The notes: a model not told the origin generated them from the sequence alone. A DNA stretch of 64,000 nucleotides from Diacronema lutheri (GCA_019448385.1 JAGTXO010000035.1:62001-126000); one strand, 5' to 3'; counted from the stretch's first letter, positions 10,301 to 20,712 are shown. Numbers and translations: made by a program.

Positions 10301-12438
10301 CGCGCAGGAGACGCGCTCGGTGCCCTTCTCGTGCGCCGTCGCCGTCGCCGCCCACCTGCTGCGCGTGCCCGTTCGCCTGTCCCTCGGTGCGCACCGCACG
10401 CACTGCGCACCGCACGCAGCGCACCGCACGCACTGCGCGCGTGAGGCGCGCACGCGAGGCGCGACGTGGCCCGCGCGCGCGCGGCCCTCGCCGCGCTCAC
10501 GCCACCCCCTCCGCGTTCGTCCGCGCACCCCCCATCTTTATCCTCCGCTCCAATCCCTCTATCCTCCCTATCCTTATATCATCCCCATCCCCATCCCTAT
10601 CCTCCCCCCCCCCCCCCCCCCATCCATATCCATATCCCCGAACGCGGCGCAGAGCGCGACGTGGACATGCAGATCAGCGGGCAGCGGCACGCCTTCCTCG
10701 CAAAGTACCGCGCGGCCGTGCTGCCCGCCAGCAGCGCGGCAGCCGACGGCTCGACGCCGCCGCCCAAGCTGCTCGCGCTCGACGTGCAGCTCTTCTCCAA
10801 CGGCGGCTGCGCGCTCGATTTGTCCGGTCCGGTAATGGATCGTGCCATCTTCCACCTTGACAGCTGCTACAAGTGGCCCGCGCTGCGCGTGCGCGGGCGC
10901 GTGTGCCGTACGCACCAGGCGCCGCACACTGCCTTCCGCGGCTTTGGCGGCCCTCAAGGCATGATGGTTGCCGAGGCGATCATGGAGCACCTCGCGTGCG
11001 CCGCGCACGCCGACCCGGTCGCGTTTCGCTCGGCCAACTTGTACGCGCAGGGCGACGAGACGCACTTTGGGCAGAAGCTCGAGCTGTGGAACGTGCCCGC
11101 AGCGTGGGAGCAGCTGCAGCAGAGCGCCGAGCTCGCGCAGCGCCGCGCCGCCGTGTCGCGCTTCAACGGCGAGCACAGCTGGCGCAAGCGCGGCATCGCC
11201 ATCGTGCCGACCAAGTTTGGCATCAACTTTACCGCAAAGTTTATGAATCAGGTGGGCGGGCGCGCGCGTGCGCCGCGAGGCGGCGAGCACGCGCGGTGCA
11301 GGCAGCCGCAGCCGCAGCAGCAGCAGTGCGGCGCGCGCCTCTCACCGCGCGCTGCGCCGTGCGCGTCGCGCTGCGCCGCGCTGCTGCGTGCGCCGGGCTG
11401 CAGGGCGGTGCGCTCGTGCACGTGTACACGGACGGGACGGTGCTCGTCTCGCACGGCGGCACGGAGATGGGCCAGGGGCTGCACACCAAGGTGTGCCAGA
11501 TCGTCGCGCACGCGCTTGACGTGCCGCTCTCCGACGTGCACATCGCCGAGACCGCGTCGGACAAGGTGGCCAACTCGATGCCCACCGCCGCATCCATGTC
11601 CAACGACCTCTACGCCATGGCCGCCCTCGACGCGTGCGAGCAGATCTTGAAGCGGCTCGCGCCCGTGCGCAAGAGCCTGCCGCCCGGTGCGCCGCTCAAG
11701 GCCGTCGCGGCCAAGGCCAACTTTGAGCGCGTCGACCTGTCGGCGCACGGCTTCTTCGCCGTCGACGACGCGCGGTGCGGCTACGACTGGGCCCTCGAGC
11801 CGCCCCCGCGCAAGCCCGACGGCACGCCGGACAACGCGCGGCGCGGCCTGCCGTTCAATTACTTCACGCAGGGCGTCGCGATCGCTGAGGTCGAGCTCGA
11901 CGTGCTCACCGGCGACCACGCCGTGCTGCGCGCCGACCTGCTTGTCGACGTGGGCTCGACGATCAACGCGCCGCTCGACGTCGGCCAGATCGAGGGCGCG
12001 TTCGCGCAGGGCGTCGGGCTGTGCACGATCGAGGAGGTCGTCTGGGCGGACGACGAGCACAGCTGGGTGCAGCCGCGCGGCCGGCTGCTCACCAGGGGCC
12101 CCGGCGCGTACAAGCTCCCCTCCTTCAACGACGTTCCTCGAGATCTGCGCGTCGGGCTGATGCAGCGCGTCGCCAACCCGTTTGCTGTCCACTCGTCCAA
12201 GGCCGTCGGCGAGCCGCCGCTCTTCCTCGGCTTCTCCGTCTTCATGGCGCTGCGCGACGCGGTGCGCGCCGCGCGCGTTGAGCACCTCGGCGCCTCGGCG
12301 CACGCGCACTTCACGCTCCACTCGCCGGCCACCTCCGAGCGCCTGCGGATGGCGTGCGCCGACCGTTTCGCGCGCATGGCGGTCGAGCTGAATGGGCGCG
12401 GCGACGTGGGCAGCTACGTGCCCAAGGGCTCCTTCTGA
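7363..12438 (+). CDS. XDH: Xanthine dehydrogenase/oxidase
   Basis: A molybdenum-cofactor enzyme oxidising hypoxanthine to xanthine and urate in purine breakdown. Exons 7363-10188, 10308-10386, 10653-11251 and 11404-12438 encode 1512 residues, longer than the roughly 1330 of animals because of low-complexity linkers. Two 2Fe-2S centres are visible: CGEGGCGAC (Cys63, 68, 71, then Cys93) and QCGFC...LCRC (Cys133, 136, 168, 170). The FAD domain (ACLGGNLATASPISDMNP) and Mo domain (GGGFGGK at 936-942, AFRGFGGPQGM) follow, and Glu1438 in KAVGEPPLF is the expected catalytic Glu. Joins restore GGGFGGK|ETRSV, LSL|ERDVDMQISG and MNQ|GGALVHVYTDG. Donors are GTGCGA, GTGCGC and GTGGGC; intron 2 carries C18. 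Inserts are a His/Gly/Ala linker after the Fe-S domain and poly-Ala at about residue 690. Confidence 0.96.
10604..10621 (+). repeat. Poly-C tract in XDH intron 2
   Basis: A run of 18 C on the coding strand, preceded by CCATCCCTATCC-type pyrimidine repeats, 31 bp before the acceptor at 10652. It is one of nine such tracts in the window. Confidence 0.9.
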
Positions 12439-12633
12439 GCGCGGCGCGCGTTCGAGCGCGTGCGCACGGCCGAGCGCCGTGCGGGGCGTGTGCGTCCGGC
12501 TCGCGTGCAAGGCGGCGGCGGCATTGCGCTGGGCGCATCGGCGGCGGGTGGCGGTGCGTGCGCCGGGATCGAGCTCTGGCGCTGACCGCGCGTAGGCTGA
12601 CTGTGTACGGTTTTGGCTGACCATGTGACTACG

Positions 12634-12654
12634 TGGTGTGTGATGAACACACCA
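12634..12654. other. Inverted repeat between convergent XDH and SET genes
   Basis: TGGTGTGT and ACACACCA form a perfect 8-bp stem around GATGA. It lies in the 266-bp gap between two convergent stop codons, as does the hairpin at 3397-3429. Confidence 0.5.
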
Positions 12655-12704
12655 GGGCTGGCTGTGTGGCGTAGGTGGATTCAGCCCGGTCCACCATGTG
12701 TCAG

Positions 12705-14321
12705 TCAGTCGAAAAGCTCCCAGCCCGAGCCTCGCGATGACATTGGCACGCCGCTGGGCGGAATCAGCGGCGCGGTCGCTCCAAAAGCACACGCTTGCAG
12801 AGCGCCGCCGCGCGCGGCGCCGCCATCAAGCGCCGCGCCGCCGGGCGCGGCCGCGCCGCGCACGCTCGCAGCTTTTTCGCATGCGCCGCCCGCCACCGGC
12901 GCAACGGCCGCGCGCCGCTCCGCGGGCGCGTAGAGCGCGCAGAGCACGGCCGCCGCGCAGAGCAGCGCGTGCTGCTCGACGCACGCGCGCGCGCGTGAAG
13001 GCCAATGCTCTCCCAGCTGCGCGAGCAGCCGTGCGGGCGCGTTGGCGATCAAGAAGCCGAGCGCGTTCGCCGCGCACTCGTAGTGCTCGGCGATCAAGTG
13101 CTCCTGCGCGTGCGCCGGCAGCAGCACCGCCCAGCGTGCGGGTGCGCCGGCGCGCGCGGCGCCGTCCTCGGCCGACGGCGCGCGTGCCGGCGCGTGGCTG
13201 CACGCCATGCGTTCGTATGCGCGGCTCAGCTCAATGCGACAGCGCAGCACGCACACGGCGCTGTCGGCCATCGCGCGGGCCGCCGTCGCGTCGCCGAGCG
13301 CTTTCGCGCCGTCCGAGCGCAGCTGCTCGCTCAGCGCCTGCGCGAGCAGCCGACAGAGCCGGGCCCTCGCGAGGTGGCCCGCGAGCGGCCCGCCCGCCGG
13401 CGCGGACAACGGCGGCGGTGGCGGCGGCGGCGGCGCGTACAGGCGCAGCAGCCGCGCGGCCACGAGCGCGAGCGTGCCGGCGGCGCCCGCGCCGCCGTGC
13501 TGCGGCAGCGCTTCGCTCAAGGCGTCGAGCTCCGCCTCGAGCGCGCCGAGCGCGGCGGTCGCAACCAGCTGCCGTGCGCCGTCGGGCCCTCCGTCGCCCT
13601 TCGAGCATGCGAGCTCGAGCGGGGGCGCGAAGGGGCTCGGTGCGATGGCGAAGCGGTGCTGCTCGAGCAGCGCCGCGCGCCGCGCGCCGTGCGAGAGCAG
13701 TCGCTCGGGCAGGTAATTTATTGTCACCTCGCCGCCGGCAGGAATGTGGCGCAGCGCGCACACGCGCGACATCCCGTCGACGCCCCCGTCCTCGCGCGCA
13801 AACTTGATCGCGGAGGGCGCGCACGCGTGGTTGATCATCGAGAGCTCGCAATAGAGACCCGACGCAAACGCGTTCATCCGCACCTGCAGCAGCAGCCGCA
13901 GCAGCTCAGCGCGGGAGAGCTCGGGCGACGAGCCGGCGCGCGGCAGGCGCGCCAGGTAGCCAAGCTGCGGCGCAAGGTCGTGCTCGAGGTCGGGCGCGCC
14001 TGAGCGCACGCCGGCGGTCGAGGCGGCGAGGCCTTCGAGCGAGCGCGGGTGCAACCGGCCGAGCAGCGCCGCCACGCGCGCGTCCGTGACCGCCCACCCG
14101 CCGTCTGGGGCGCGCGCGCGTGGGAGCGCGAGCAGCTCGCGCGCGAGCGCGACGTGCAGCGTCTCGCCAGCGCGCGGCTCGGCGGGGCAGAGCACGTCAG
14201 GCTGCTCGGCCATGAGCAGCTCGCCCGCCTCGATTGGCCGCATGGCGAAGACGCCGCGCCCGCCGCCGGCCGTGGACGGCCCGACTCGGACAGACGGGCT
14301 GATCCACGGACTGCCCGTCAT
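12705..14321 (-). CDS. SET-domain protein (SMYD-like)
   Basis: A single-exon protein of 538 residues, probably a protein lysine methyltransferase. The split SET core is seen as GGRGVFAMRPIEAGELLMAE (about residues 20-39), then SMINHACAPSAIKF (the NHxCxPN-type SAM and substrate motif, ending in Ala-Ile rather than Asn), then GGEVTINYLPERLLSHGARR. The second half is Ala/Leu-rich helical repeats, as in the TPR-like C-terminal domain of SMYD proteins. I see no clear MYND zinc finger in the insert. The ATG at 14321 is chosen because the SET domain begins right after it, although the frame is open far upstream. Only 48 bp separate it from the divergent start at 14370. The target is unknown. Confidence 0.82.
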   Translation of the reverse strand: MTGSPWISPSVRVGPSTAGGGRGVFAMRPIEAGELLMAEQPDVLCPAEPRAGETLHVALARELLALPRARAPDGGWAVTDARVAALLGRLHPRSLEGLAASTAGVRSGAPDLEHDLAPQLGYLARLPRAGSSPELSRAELLRLLLQVRMNAFASGLYCELSMINHACAPSAIKFAREDGGVDGMSRVCALRHIPAGGEVTINYLPERLLSHGARRAALLEQHRFAIAPSPFAPPLELACSKGDGGPDGARQLVATAALGALEAELDALSEALPQHGGAGAAGTLALVAARLLRLYAPPPPPPPPLSAPAGGPLAGHLARARLCRLLAQALSEQLRSDGAKALGDATAARAMADSAVCVLRCRIELSRAYERMACSHAPARAPSAEDGAARAGAPARWAVLLPAHAQEHLIAEHYECAANALGFLIANAPARLLAQLGEHWPSRARACVEQHALLCAAAVLCALYAPAERRAAVAPVAGGACEKAASVRGAAAPGGAALDGGAARGGALQACAFGATAPLIPPSGVPMSSRGSGWELFD

Positions 14322-14369
14322 CCTCGACGTGCTGCGCTTGGCATAATATTGGTTGGTGCACGCGCGGCC
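14322..14369. promoter_or_regulatory. 48-bp bidirectional promoter region
   Basis: The whole space between the start codons of the SET gene (-) and the nodulin-like transporter (+). It contains CATAATATTGGTTGG (14342-14356), including an inverted CCAAT element. Transcription starts must lie very close to, or inside, the opposite gene. Confidence 0.5.
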
Positions 14370-16166
14370 ATGAGCCGTGGCGGCGACGATGCGGACGCAG
14401 AGCGCGCGTGGCGCTGGTTTTTGGCGTGCACGCTCGCGTCGGCGTCGTGCGGCATGTCGTACGCCTTCTCGGCATTCTCGTCTGCGCTCAAGGCCGAGTG
14501 GCACCTCTCGCAGCCCGAGCTCGAGTCGATCTCGGTCGCGGGCAATCTCGCGGCCGGGCTGCTGGGCGGCGCGCTCGGCATGCTGGTTGACGCGGCGGTG
14601 CCGGCGCGCTCGATGGCGGGCGGCGGCGCGCTCAGTGCGATCGCATACGCCGCCTACTGGGCGATCGCCGCGCGCCGCGTGCCGATCGGCGCGCTGCCGC
14701 CCGTGCTCGCGCTCGGCGCGTGCGTCGCGCTCGCGGCGTGCGGCGTGTCGGTCGTGATGACGACGGTCGTCGCGCTGCTCGTGCGCACAATGCCCAGCCA
14801 CGAGCGTGGCGTGCTCATTGGGCTGATGAAGGCGTACGTTGGCATCGCCGCCGGCGGCCTCGCCATCGTCTTCCAGGGCGCGACCGGCCGCACGCTCGGC
14901 GGCGACGGCGTGCGCGCGCTGGACTTTGTGCTCGCGGTCGCGCTCGAGGTGGCGCTCGTCACGCTGCTGCCCGCGTGCTTCTTGCCGCGCCGACCGATGC
15001 GCGCATTGCGCGCCGTGCCCGACGCGCTGAGCAGCGCGCGCGCGCGCGCTCTGCTCACGCGGCGCACGGCCATTGTGAGCTGCTGCCTGGGCGCGATGCT
15101 CGTCGCGATGGCGGTCGGCGCGCTCGTCGCGGGCGCGCGCCGGAGCGCCGGCGCGGCGTTCGTCGTATTCTGGCTCGCGCCGCTGCTGCTCACGCAGCGC
15201 GGCGCGCTCGCATGCGCCGACGGCGCCGCGCGCGCCGCGCTCGCGCGCCCGCGCGCGCGCTGCCTCCTCACGGCCACGGCCACGGCCGGTCGTCCGACTG
15301 CGCCGGCCCATGGCAACGAGCGCAACGAGCGCGTCGCGCTGCTCGCGCCCGCCGACACGGACGGAGGCGCGCGCGGGGTGCACGAGCGCGACCACGCGCC
15401 GTCCGCGGCCGTGCCGGCGCCGCGCGTGGTCACCCCGTGCGCCTCGCGCGCGTGCAGCGCCGCCGTGCTCGAAGGTGCGCGCGTGTGCGAGATGGCGCGC
15501 ACGCGCGAGTGCTGGGCGATCGTCTTCATCGTGAGCGCGCTCTTTGGCGGCGGGATGATGGTCAGCACCAACCTCGCGCAGCTGCTTGGCGCGCGCGGCG
15601 AGCGCGCGCGGACGGGCGGAGCCCTCGCCATCTTCTCCATCGGCTCCGCCCTCGGCCGGGCGCTCGGCGGGCTCGGCGCCGACGCGCTGCGGCTGCGGCT
15701 CGGCCTGCCCGCGACGGCGTGCTTCGCCGTCGACTGCGCCCTCATGATCTGCGCGCACGCGCTGCTCGCCGGCGGCGCGAGCGCGCCGCCGCTGCTGTCC
15801 GGCGTGCTGCTTGCCGGACTCTCCTTTGGCGCCACGTGGCCGCACGTCGTGCTCGTTGCGAGCGAGTGTTACGGCACGGCGCACCTAGGCGCAAACTATG
15901 GCTTCTTTGACGGCCTGTGCCAGGCGTGCGGTTCCCTCCTGCTCGCGAAGCTCCTGCCTGGCCACGTGTATGCGCGCGCGGCGGCCGCGCTCGCGCCGGC
16001 GCACGGCGCTGGCGGCGGCGGCGAGGCCGAGTGCGTGGGCGCGCCGTGCTTCGGCGATGCGCACCGCGCAATCATCGTGCTATGCGCGCTTGGCCTCTGC
16101 GCGAGCGCGTGGCTCGAGCTGGCGCAGGCGGCGCGCGCCAGGAACGGGCAAACCGGCCTGACGTAG
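14370..16166 (+). CDS. Nodulin-like MFS transporter
   Basis: An intronless permease of 598 residues with about twelve membrane helices. The first helices (WFLACTLASASCGMSYAFSA, then a stretch ending LSQPELESISVAGNLAAGLL) and the Pro-Ser-His-Glu-Arg-Gly loop with GLMKAYVGIAAG match the plant Nodulin-like/MCT-type branch of MFS. The C-terminal half has GGMMVSTNLAQLLGARG and the pair ATWPHVVLVASECYG / LGANYGFFDGLCQA, also seen in that branch. A long hydrophilic Ala/Arg-rich loop separates the two halves (about residues 300-375). The substrate is not predictable; monocarboxylates and nitrate have been proposed for relatives. The stop is followed by a T-rich stretch. Confidence 0.85.
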   Translation: MSRGGDDADAERAWRWFLACTLASASCGMSYAFSAFSSALKAEWHLSQPELESISVAGNLAAGLLGGALGMLVDAAVPARSMAGGGALSAIAYAAYWAIAARRVPIGALPPVLALGACVALAACGVSVVMTTVVALLVRTMPSHERGVLIGLMKAYVGIAAGGLAIVFQGATGRTLGGDGVRALDFVLAVALEVALVTLLPACFLPRRPMRALRAVPDALSSARARALLTRRTAIVSCCLGAMLVAMAVGALVAGARRSAGAAFVVFWLAPLLLTQRGALACADGAARAALARPRARCLLTATATAGRPTAPAHGNERNERVALLAPADTDGGARGVHERDHAPSAAVPAPRVVTPCASRACSAAVLEGARVCEMARTRECWAIVFIVSALFGGGMMVSTNLAQLLGARGERARTGGALAIFSIGSALGRALGGLGADALRLRLGLPATACFAVDCALMICAHALLAGGASAPPLLSGVLLAGLSFGATWPHVVLVASECYGTAHLGANYGFFDGLCQACGSLLLAKLLPGHVYARAAAALAPAHGAGGGGEAECVGAPCFGDAHRAIIVLCALGLCASAWLELAQAARARNGQTGLT

Positions 16167-16244
16167 CAAATGCGTCGCGGTCCAGCGCACCGGCCACCGG
16201 ACTAACCGGAGGGCAGTGCACGACACTCGAGAGGAGGGCGATGC

Positions 16245-16289
16245 CCCCTTTTTTTCTTTTTTTCTTTTTTTATTTATTTATTATTTCAC
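16245..16289 (+). other. T-rich tract downstream of the nodulin-like gene
   Basis: A strikingly AT-rich patch for this genome: T8, T7 and T7 runs and then TATTTATTTATTATTT. It lies in the 224-bp gap between convergent stops at 16166 and 16391. It could be a polyadenylation or efficiency signal, but no canonical AATAAA is seen on the plus strand. Confidence 0.4.
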
Positions 16290-16390
16290 CCCCCCGCTCA
16301 ATGTCAGCACTACGACAAGGGCGAAGGCCCGGATAACTGCCGGCTCATCGGCATCGAGTGTGACGTTGCCGGTGGACCTCGGTGCACTTT

Positions 16391-18034
16391 TCACCAGCCC
16401 AACTCCGGCTCGTCGCTGCCGAGCGATGCGAGAGCGTCATCGTCACCGCCATCGCCGCCATCGCCGCCGCCATCGCCGTTGTCGACGCCATCGCGGGCGC
16501 AAGCGCCGCCCGCCGCCGCCCGCAGCGCCGCATCGTCCCCATCCGCCTCGAGCACGCCCAACGCGTGCGCCTGCGCAAGCTCGCTGCCAAAGAGTCCCTC
16601 GAGTTCGCCGTCGGCGAACGGAACGAGCGGCGCGAGCAGGTCGGTGGCGCGCAGGGCCTCCAACATCGGCGGCGCATCGGCCGTGTCGTCGGCCGCGTGG
16701 AGCGTGCTGAGCGCAACGTGCGGTTGTGCGCTGAGCGCTTCTCCGCGCCGCGCCGAGTGCGGCGTGCTTTCAGGCGTTCCCTGCGGCGTTTTGAAATCGG
16801 TGCACCCACCCGTCCCTGCGCCCGGCGCGGCCGCGGCGGCGAGTTCACCCCAGCCCGCGGGCAGGCGGAGCGGTGGCGCGCGGCGCGGCGCGCAGGGCAA
16901 GCCAACGGGCGCGCTCGCCGCCGGACGCGCAGCTGCGAGCGCGAAAATGCCGCCGAGGCCACTCAGAGCGTGCAGCGCGTTCGGCGGCGGCTGCGCGCCG
17001 GGCGCCGCGGCGGCGGCCGCCGCCGCGGCCGCCGCCGCGAGCGTGGCGGCCTGCCACTCGACGGCGGAGTTGGCGTGCGGCGTGGACGGCTCGGTCAAAA
17101 ACGGCGCGCCCGCGCCGAGCAGCTGCGCCTGCTCGAGCAGCCGGAGCGCCGCCTCCCATGATGGCGGCTGCGCAGGTGCGGCTTGACCGTTGGCGACGGC
17201 CGCGCAGCGTGCGGGCGGCTCAGCGGCAGAGTCAGGCGTGGCGAGGAGGCACTCGGCGCCGACGTCGAGCGGTAGCGACAGCGCAAACAACCGCTCAAAA
17301 TCGCCGACCACGTCGGCGTCCGACGAGCGCGACGACGACGGGGCTGACGCGCCCGCGCGCGCGGGCGCGCCACGCCACACGCATTCGTCGGCGTGCGCCG
17401 TGGCGTCGTCGCGCCGGCGCTTGACGGCGCGATGGTCGCCGTCGGTGGTGGCGCCGACCCAGCCGCTGCCGCCGTTGCGTCCGCCATCCTCGCTCGGCGG
17501 CGTGGGCGTGCCGCAACGCCGCTTGTCCTCGTCGAGCGCCTTAAGCCACTCGCGGTGGTAGCGCTTGGCGTGCTTGCGCACGCCGTCGTGCGACGCGTAG
17601 TCCTTTCCACAGCCGGGGTGCGCGCAGTAGATACGCGCGGCTGTGCCATAGTCCGCCTCGCCCGCGCGCTCTTCCGCCTCGTCCGCCTCGTCCGCACCCA
17701 GCCATCGCGCCGTCGTTGTCGGCGCGCGTTCGCGACCCTGCGCGCCCACCGCGTCGTCTGGCGCGTCCGCGTCGAAGTCGAGCGAGAAGGGAAAGGCGGT
17801 GAGCTTGTTGCCAGTGGTGACGCACAGCTGTGGCGTGGAGAAGGCCGTGAAAAGCACCGGCTCGTCGCCGTGGACCTCGTGGGGCGCGCGGCGCATCCGA
17901 GTGGGGAACGGCCGTCCACAAGGGGGTCGAGAGATGGAACGGCTGTGGCGCGAGACGTTTCCGTTCGCCAAGGCTGATGCGCTTTCCCGGCAAATTTCCA
18001 AAATGGGCGGCATGAGTAGACTTTCAGGGCCCAT
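16391..18034 (-). CDS. Single C2H2 zinc-finger protein
   Basis: A single-exon protein of 547 residues. One C2H2 finger is clear: IYCAHPGCGKDYASHDGVRK, with Cys137, Cys142, His155 and His160 (C-x4-C-x12-H-x4-H). It is followed by a basic stretch (VKRRRDD). The rest is low complexity: Ala-, Pro-, Gly- and Ser-rich, poly-Ala at about residue 345, and an acidic Gly/Asp tail (DGGGDGGDGGDDDALASL). A nuclear transcription regulator is the natural inference from one finger, a basic patch and an acidic tail; no target is known. ATG 18034 is 15 bp from the divergent start at 18050, so a downstream start (for example 18013) is equally possible. Confidence 0.65.
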   Translation of the reverse strand: MGPESLLMPPILEICRESASALANGNVSRHSRSISRPPCGRPFPTRMRRAPHEVHGDEPVLFTAFSTPQLCVTTGNKLTAFPFSLDFDADAPDDAVGAQGRERAPTTTARWLGADEADEAEERAGEADYGTAARIYCAHPGCGKDYASHDGVRKHAKRYHREWLKALDEDKRRCGTPTPPSEDGGRNGGSGWVGATTDGDHRAVKRRRDDATAHADECVWRGAPARAGASAPSSSRSSDADVVGDFERLFALSLPLDVGAECLLATPDSAAEPPARCAAVANGQAAPAQPPSWEAALRLLEQAQLLGAGAPFLTEPSTPHANSAVEWQAATLAAAAAAAAAAAAPGAQPPPNALHALSGLGGIFALAAARPAASAPVGLPCAPRRAPPLRLPAGWGELAAAAAPGAGTGGCTDFKTPQGTPESTPHSARRGEALSAQPHVALSTLHAADDTADAPPMLEALRATDLLAPLVPFADGELEGLFGSELAQAHALGVLEADGDDAALRAAAGGACARDGVDNGDGGGDGGDGGDDDALASLGSDEPELGW

Positions 18035-18049
18035 AAAACGTCAACCCTG

Positions 18050-18910
18050 ATGCTTGACGAGATCTGCGTCGGTGCGGTGGGGAGCCGGTCGTGCGGCTCG
18101 AGCGCGCGCGGCGCCCCGCTCGACGGCGAGGTCGATTGTCGCTCTTCCGCGCGCGGCGCGCCGCTTTCCGCCGCCGGCTCCGTGGCTGACGCACAGCGCG
18201 CGGCGAGCGCATGCGACTGCGCGAGGGGGGTTGGCGCGCTCTACAGCGCTCGCGGCGTGAGCACGTCGGCGTCGCGGCCGGCGCGGCTCCTCGCGCTGTC
18301 CGTGCACGGTGACCTGACGCTCAACGCTGCATGCGCTGCGCCCCCACCGCTCGGCGCCTCGCACCTCGCGGCCTTCTGGTGTGGGTACGACACGCTCACG
18401 GCCAACCTGCGACGCGCGGCCGCCGCGCGGCCGCCACGCGGTGAGGCGCGCGCGCTGGCGCCGCCAGTGGCGCCACCCGTGGTCGCCGCGCGTATCGCAA
18501 CGCCGCCGCCGCCCGTTGGCGTTGCGGACGTGGCCGCCTCGCCGGACGAGCGCGCCGCCGTTGCCGTCGAGCGTGAGCGCGACGACGAGAGCTCAGCGAG
18601 CACAGCGCTCTTCTCGGAGGCGGCACCGCCGGATCCGCTCGCCGCGCGGCGCGCGCAGCTGCTGGACATCGCCACGCGTCACTTCACTGCGCGGCTTCTC
18701 GCCTCGAGCAGGAAGCGCAAGCTGTGCGACGCAGACGCCGGCGCACAATGCGACACTGTGCCGGCGGGCGGCACGCGCTCGCTCGCGCCCGCGTACCGCA
18801 CGCCGAGAGGCCGCTGTGACTTTGACGCACGCGCGCTGGTGGGCGGCTCGTGCCAAGCCGGCGTCGAGGCCGCCGCGGAGGCCTGCGCCGTGCCCGTCCG
18901 GCTCTCATGA
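18050..18910 (+). CDS. Hypothetical protein (doubtful)
   Basis: An open frame of 286 codons from an ATG, with balanced composition. It has Cys/Ser-rich N-terminal repeats (CGSSARGAPL, CRSSARGAPL), a middle stretch (RLLALSVHGDLTLNAA) that looks structured, and a basic SSRKRKL near the C-terminus that could be a nuclear signal. I do not recognise a family. Long open frames arise by chance in DNA this GC-rich, so support is only the ATG, the length and the fit to the divergent gene pattern. Confidence 0.35.
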   Translation: MLDEICVGAVGSRSCGSSARGAPLDGEVDCRSSARGAPLSAAGSVADAQRAASACDCARGVGALYSARGVSTSASRPARLLALSVHGDLTLNAACAAPPPLGASHLAAFWCGYDTLTANLRRAAAARPPRGEARALAPPVAPPVVAARIATPPPPVGVADVAASPDERAAVAVERERDDESSASTALFSEAAPPDPLAARRAQLLDIATRHFTARLLASSRKRKLCDADAGAQCDTVPAGGTRSLAPAYRTPRGRCDFDARALVGGSCQAGVEAAAEACAVPVRLS

Positions 18911-19194
18911 GTCATGAGACAATGTCATTCAATGCCCTTTCTTCGCCGCCCTCTCGCCGCCCTACTTACGCTCCACGTGTGTAAAACAGAAACGTCCGTT
19001 GGATCCCTGCGCGTCGCCTCGTAAGCGGGCCGCGTCCGGCGGCCACGTCCAACGGCAACCAATCCGACCTCGAATCTCCGGCGCCGACGGACGGTCCCAG
19101 CTTTTGGAACGTCACCGCCGAACGGCCAAATCAGAGTTGCGTCTGAGTATGAGCTCTGATTGACGGTTGGAGGCCTGAGGTCCTGGACCCATTC
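18911..19194. other. AT-richer intergenic with two inverted repeats
   Basis: 284 bp between the doubtful gene and the TPR gene. CCGTTGGA (18996-19003) pairs with TCCAACGG (19048-19055). AATCAGAG (19129-19136) pairs with CTCTGATT (19154-19161). No reading frame was recognised. A decayed miniature element is possible, but no target-site duplication was established. Confidence 0.45.
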
Positions 19195-20712
19195 TCAGGA
19201 TGCCGCTTTGTGACGGCTCATCTCTCGCTCCGAGCTGCGCGCGCCCTCGTCCAGCGACTCTGTGCTCGCGCCTGCACCGAACGCGGGCGACGCGGGCGTC
19301 ATGGCGCGCGCGTCGTTACGCTGCGCGTCCACGCTCGAGCTGCGCTCGGGTGCGCCCAGCGCAGCACGCGCGGCGGCGTACGCGGCGGCGAGCGCGCCGA
19401 CGCTCGTCTGCGCGCCGCCGAGCGCGCCAGGCGCGTAGCCGCCACCGCCGTGGCCGCGCTCCTGCGCGTGCGCGCGCAGCTGCAGCGCTTTGGCTGCGAC
19501 TGCTTCCGCCTCGGCCGGCCGGCCCAGCTCGGCGAGCAGGCCGCACAGCTCGTGCGCGGCCGCGAGCGTCGCGTGGTGCGCGCAGCCGTGCAGCACGGCC
19601 GAGCCATTGAGCCACGCCCAGCACGCCCCCTCAGCGGCCGCGGCGTCGCCCATACGCACGCGCGTGTGTTACGCGAGCAGCCGCGCCGAGCGCACCGCAG
19701 GCTCCGAGTTGGCGCCGAGCGCCTCGGCGCGGCCGGCGCATGCGCGCGTCAACAGCACCTCGGTCTCGCGCAGAGCGGCCACGCTCGGCCGCGCGGCGGG
19801 CGGCGCGTTGGCCCACGCGGCGCGCGCGGCGGCCGTCGGTGCGGCGAGCACGCTGAGCGCGCGGTCCATGCGCCGGCACGCGAGCCGCGCGAGGTTCGCG
19901 GCGAGATCGAGCGCAGCCGGCGCGAGCGCGTCGCCATCATCGTCGCACGCGCGCAGCGCGGCGCGCAACACGGCCTCGGCCTCGGCCTCGCCAGCCTCGC
20001 CGCCGGCGTGCTGCAGCGCGATCGCGAATCGGTTCGCCGCGTCGATCGCCTCCACCGACGCCGCGCCGCCGTGCTCGCCGCGTTGCGCGTTCGAGCAGCG
20101 CGCGCCGCAGCGGCAGTGCGTTCGCCCACGCGCCACGCCGCTCGCGGGACACGGCGAGCGCTGCGCCGGCGGTCAGACAGAGCGCGCGGCGCAAGCGCGC
20201 CTCCTCCATCGCCTCGCTCGCCGCGCGCGCAGCGCTCGCCGCGCCGAGCGGACGCTGCGCGCCGGCCGAGCCCGCTGCCGGCGGCTGCGCCGGCGTGGCC
20301 TGCGCGTGCGGCGACGTGGGACGCAGCGAGTCGAGCCCGCCGAGCAGGCGCAGCACCTCGCCGTACTCGCGCTCGGCTGCGTCCGCATCGTCCGCTGTGG
20401 CCGGCGGCGCGCCCACCCCACGCGCCGCCGCCGCGCGGTCGTCGAGCAGCGTGGCGCCGTTCACGCGCGATGCGAGCGCAAGCACGCTCCGCTCGCCCAG
20501 CAGCTCGCGCCGGCCTCGCGCGGCGAGCGCGCACCACATCGCGGCTTCGTCGGCGTCGCCGAGCGCGCGCGCCACCGAGCCCAGATTGTGCGCGACCGCA
20601 AGCAGCTCGGGCGCGTCGAGCGACGGGCCGAGCGACGTCGACGGCAGGCGCATGTCCGCTGCGAGCTCGCGCAGCGAGGCTGCGTGCTCGTCGCCGACAT
20701 CGCCACCATTGC

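Noticed and set aside
14322-15884. N-terminal extension of the SET protein through an open minus-strand frame
   Set aside because: It overlaps the nodulin-like MFS gene entirely, is Arg/Ala/Gly-rich, and the SET domain begins right after the ATG at 14321.
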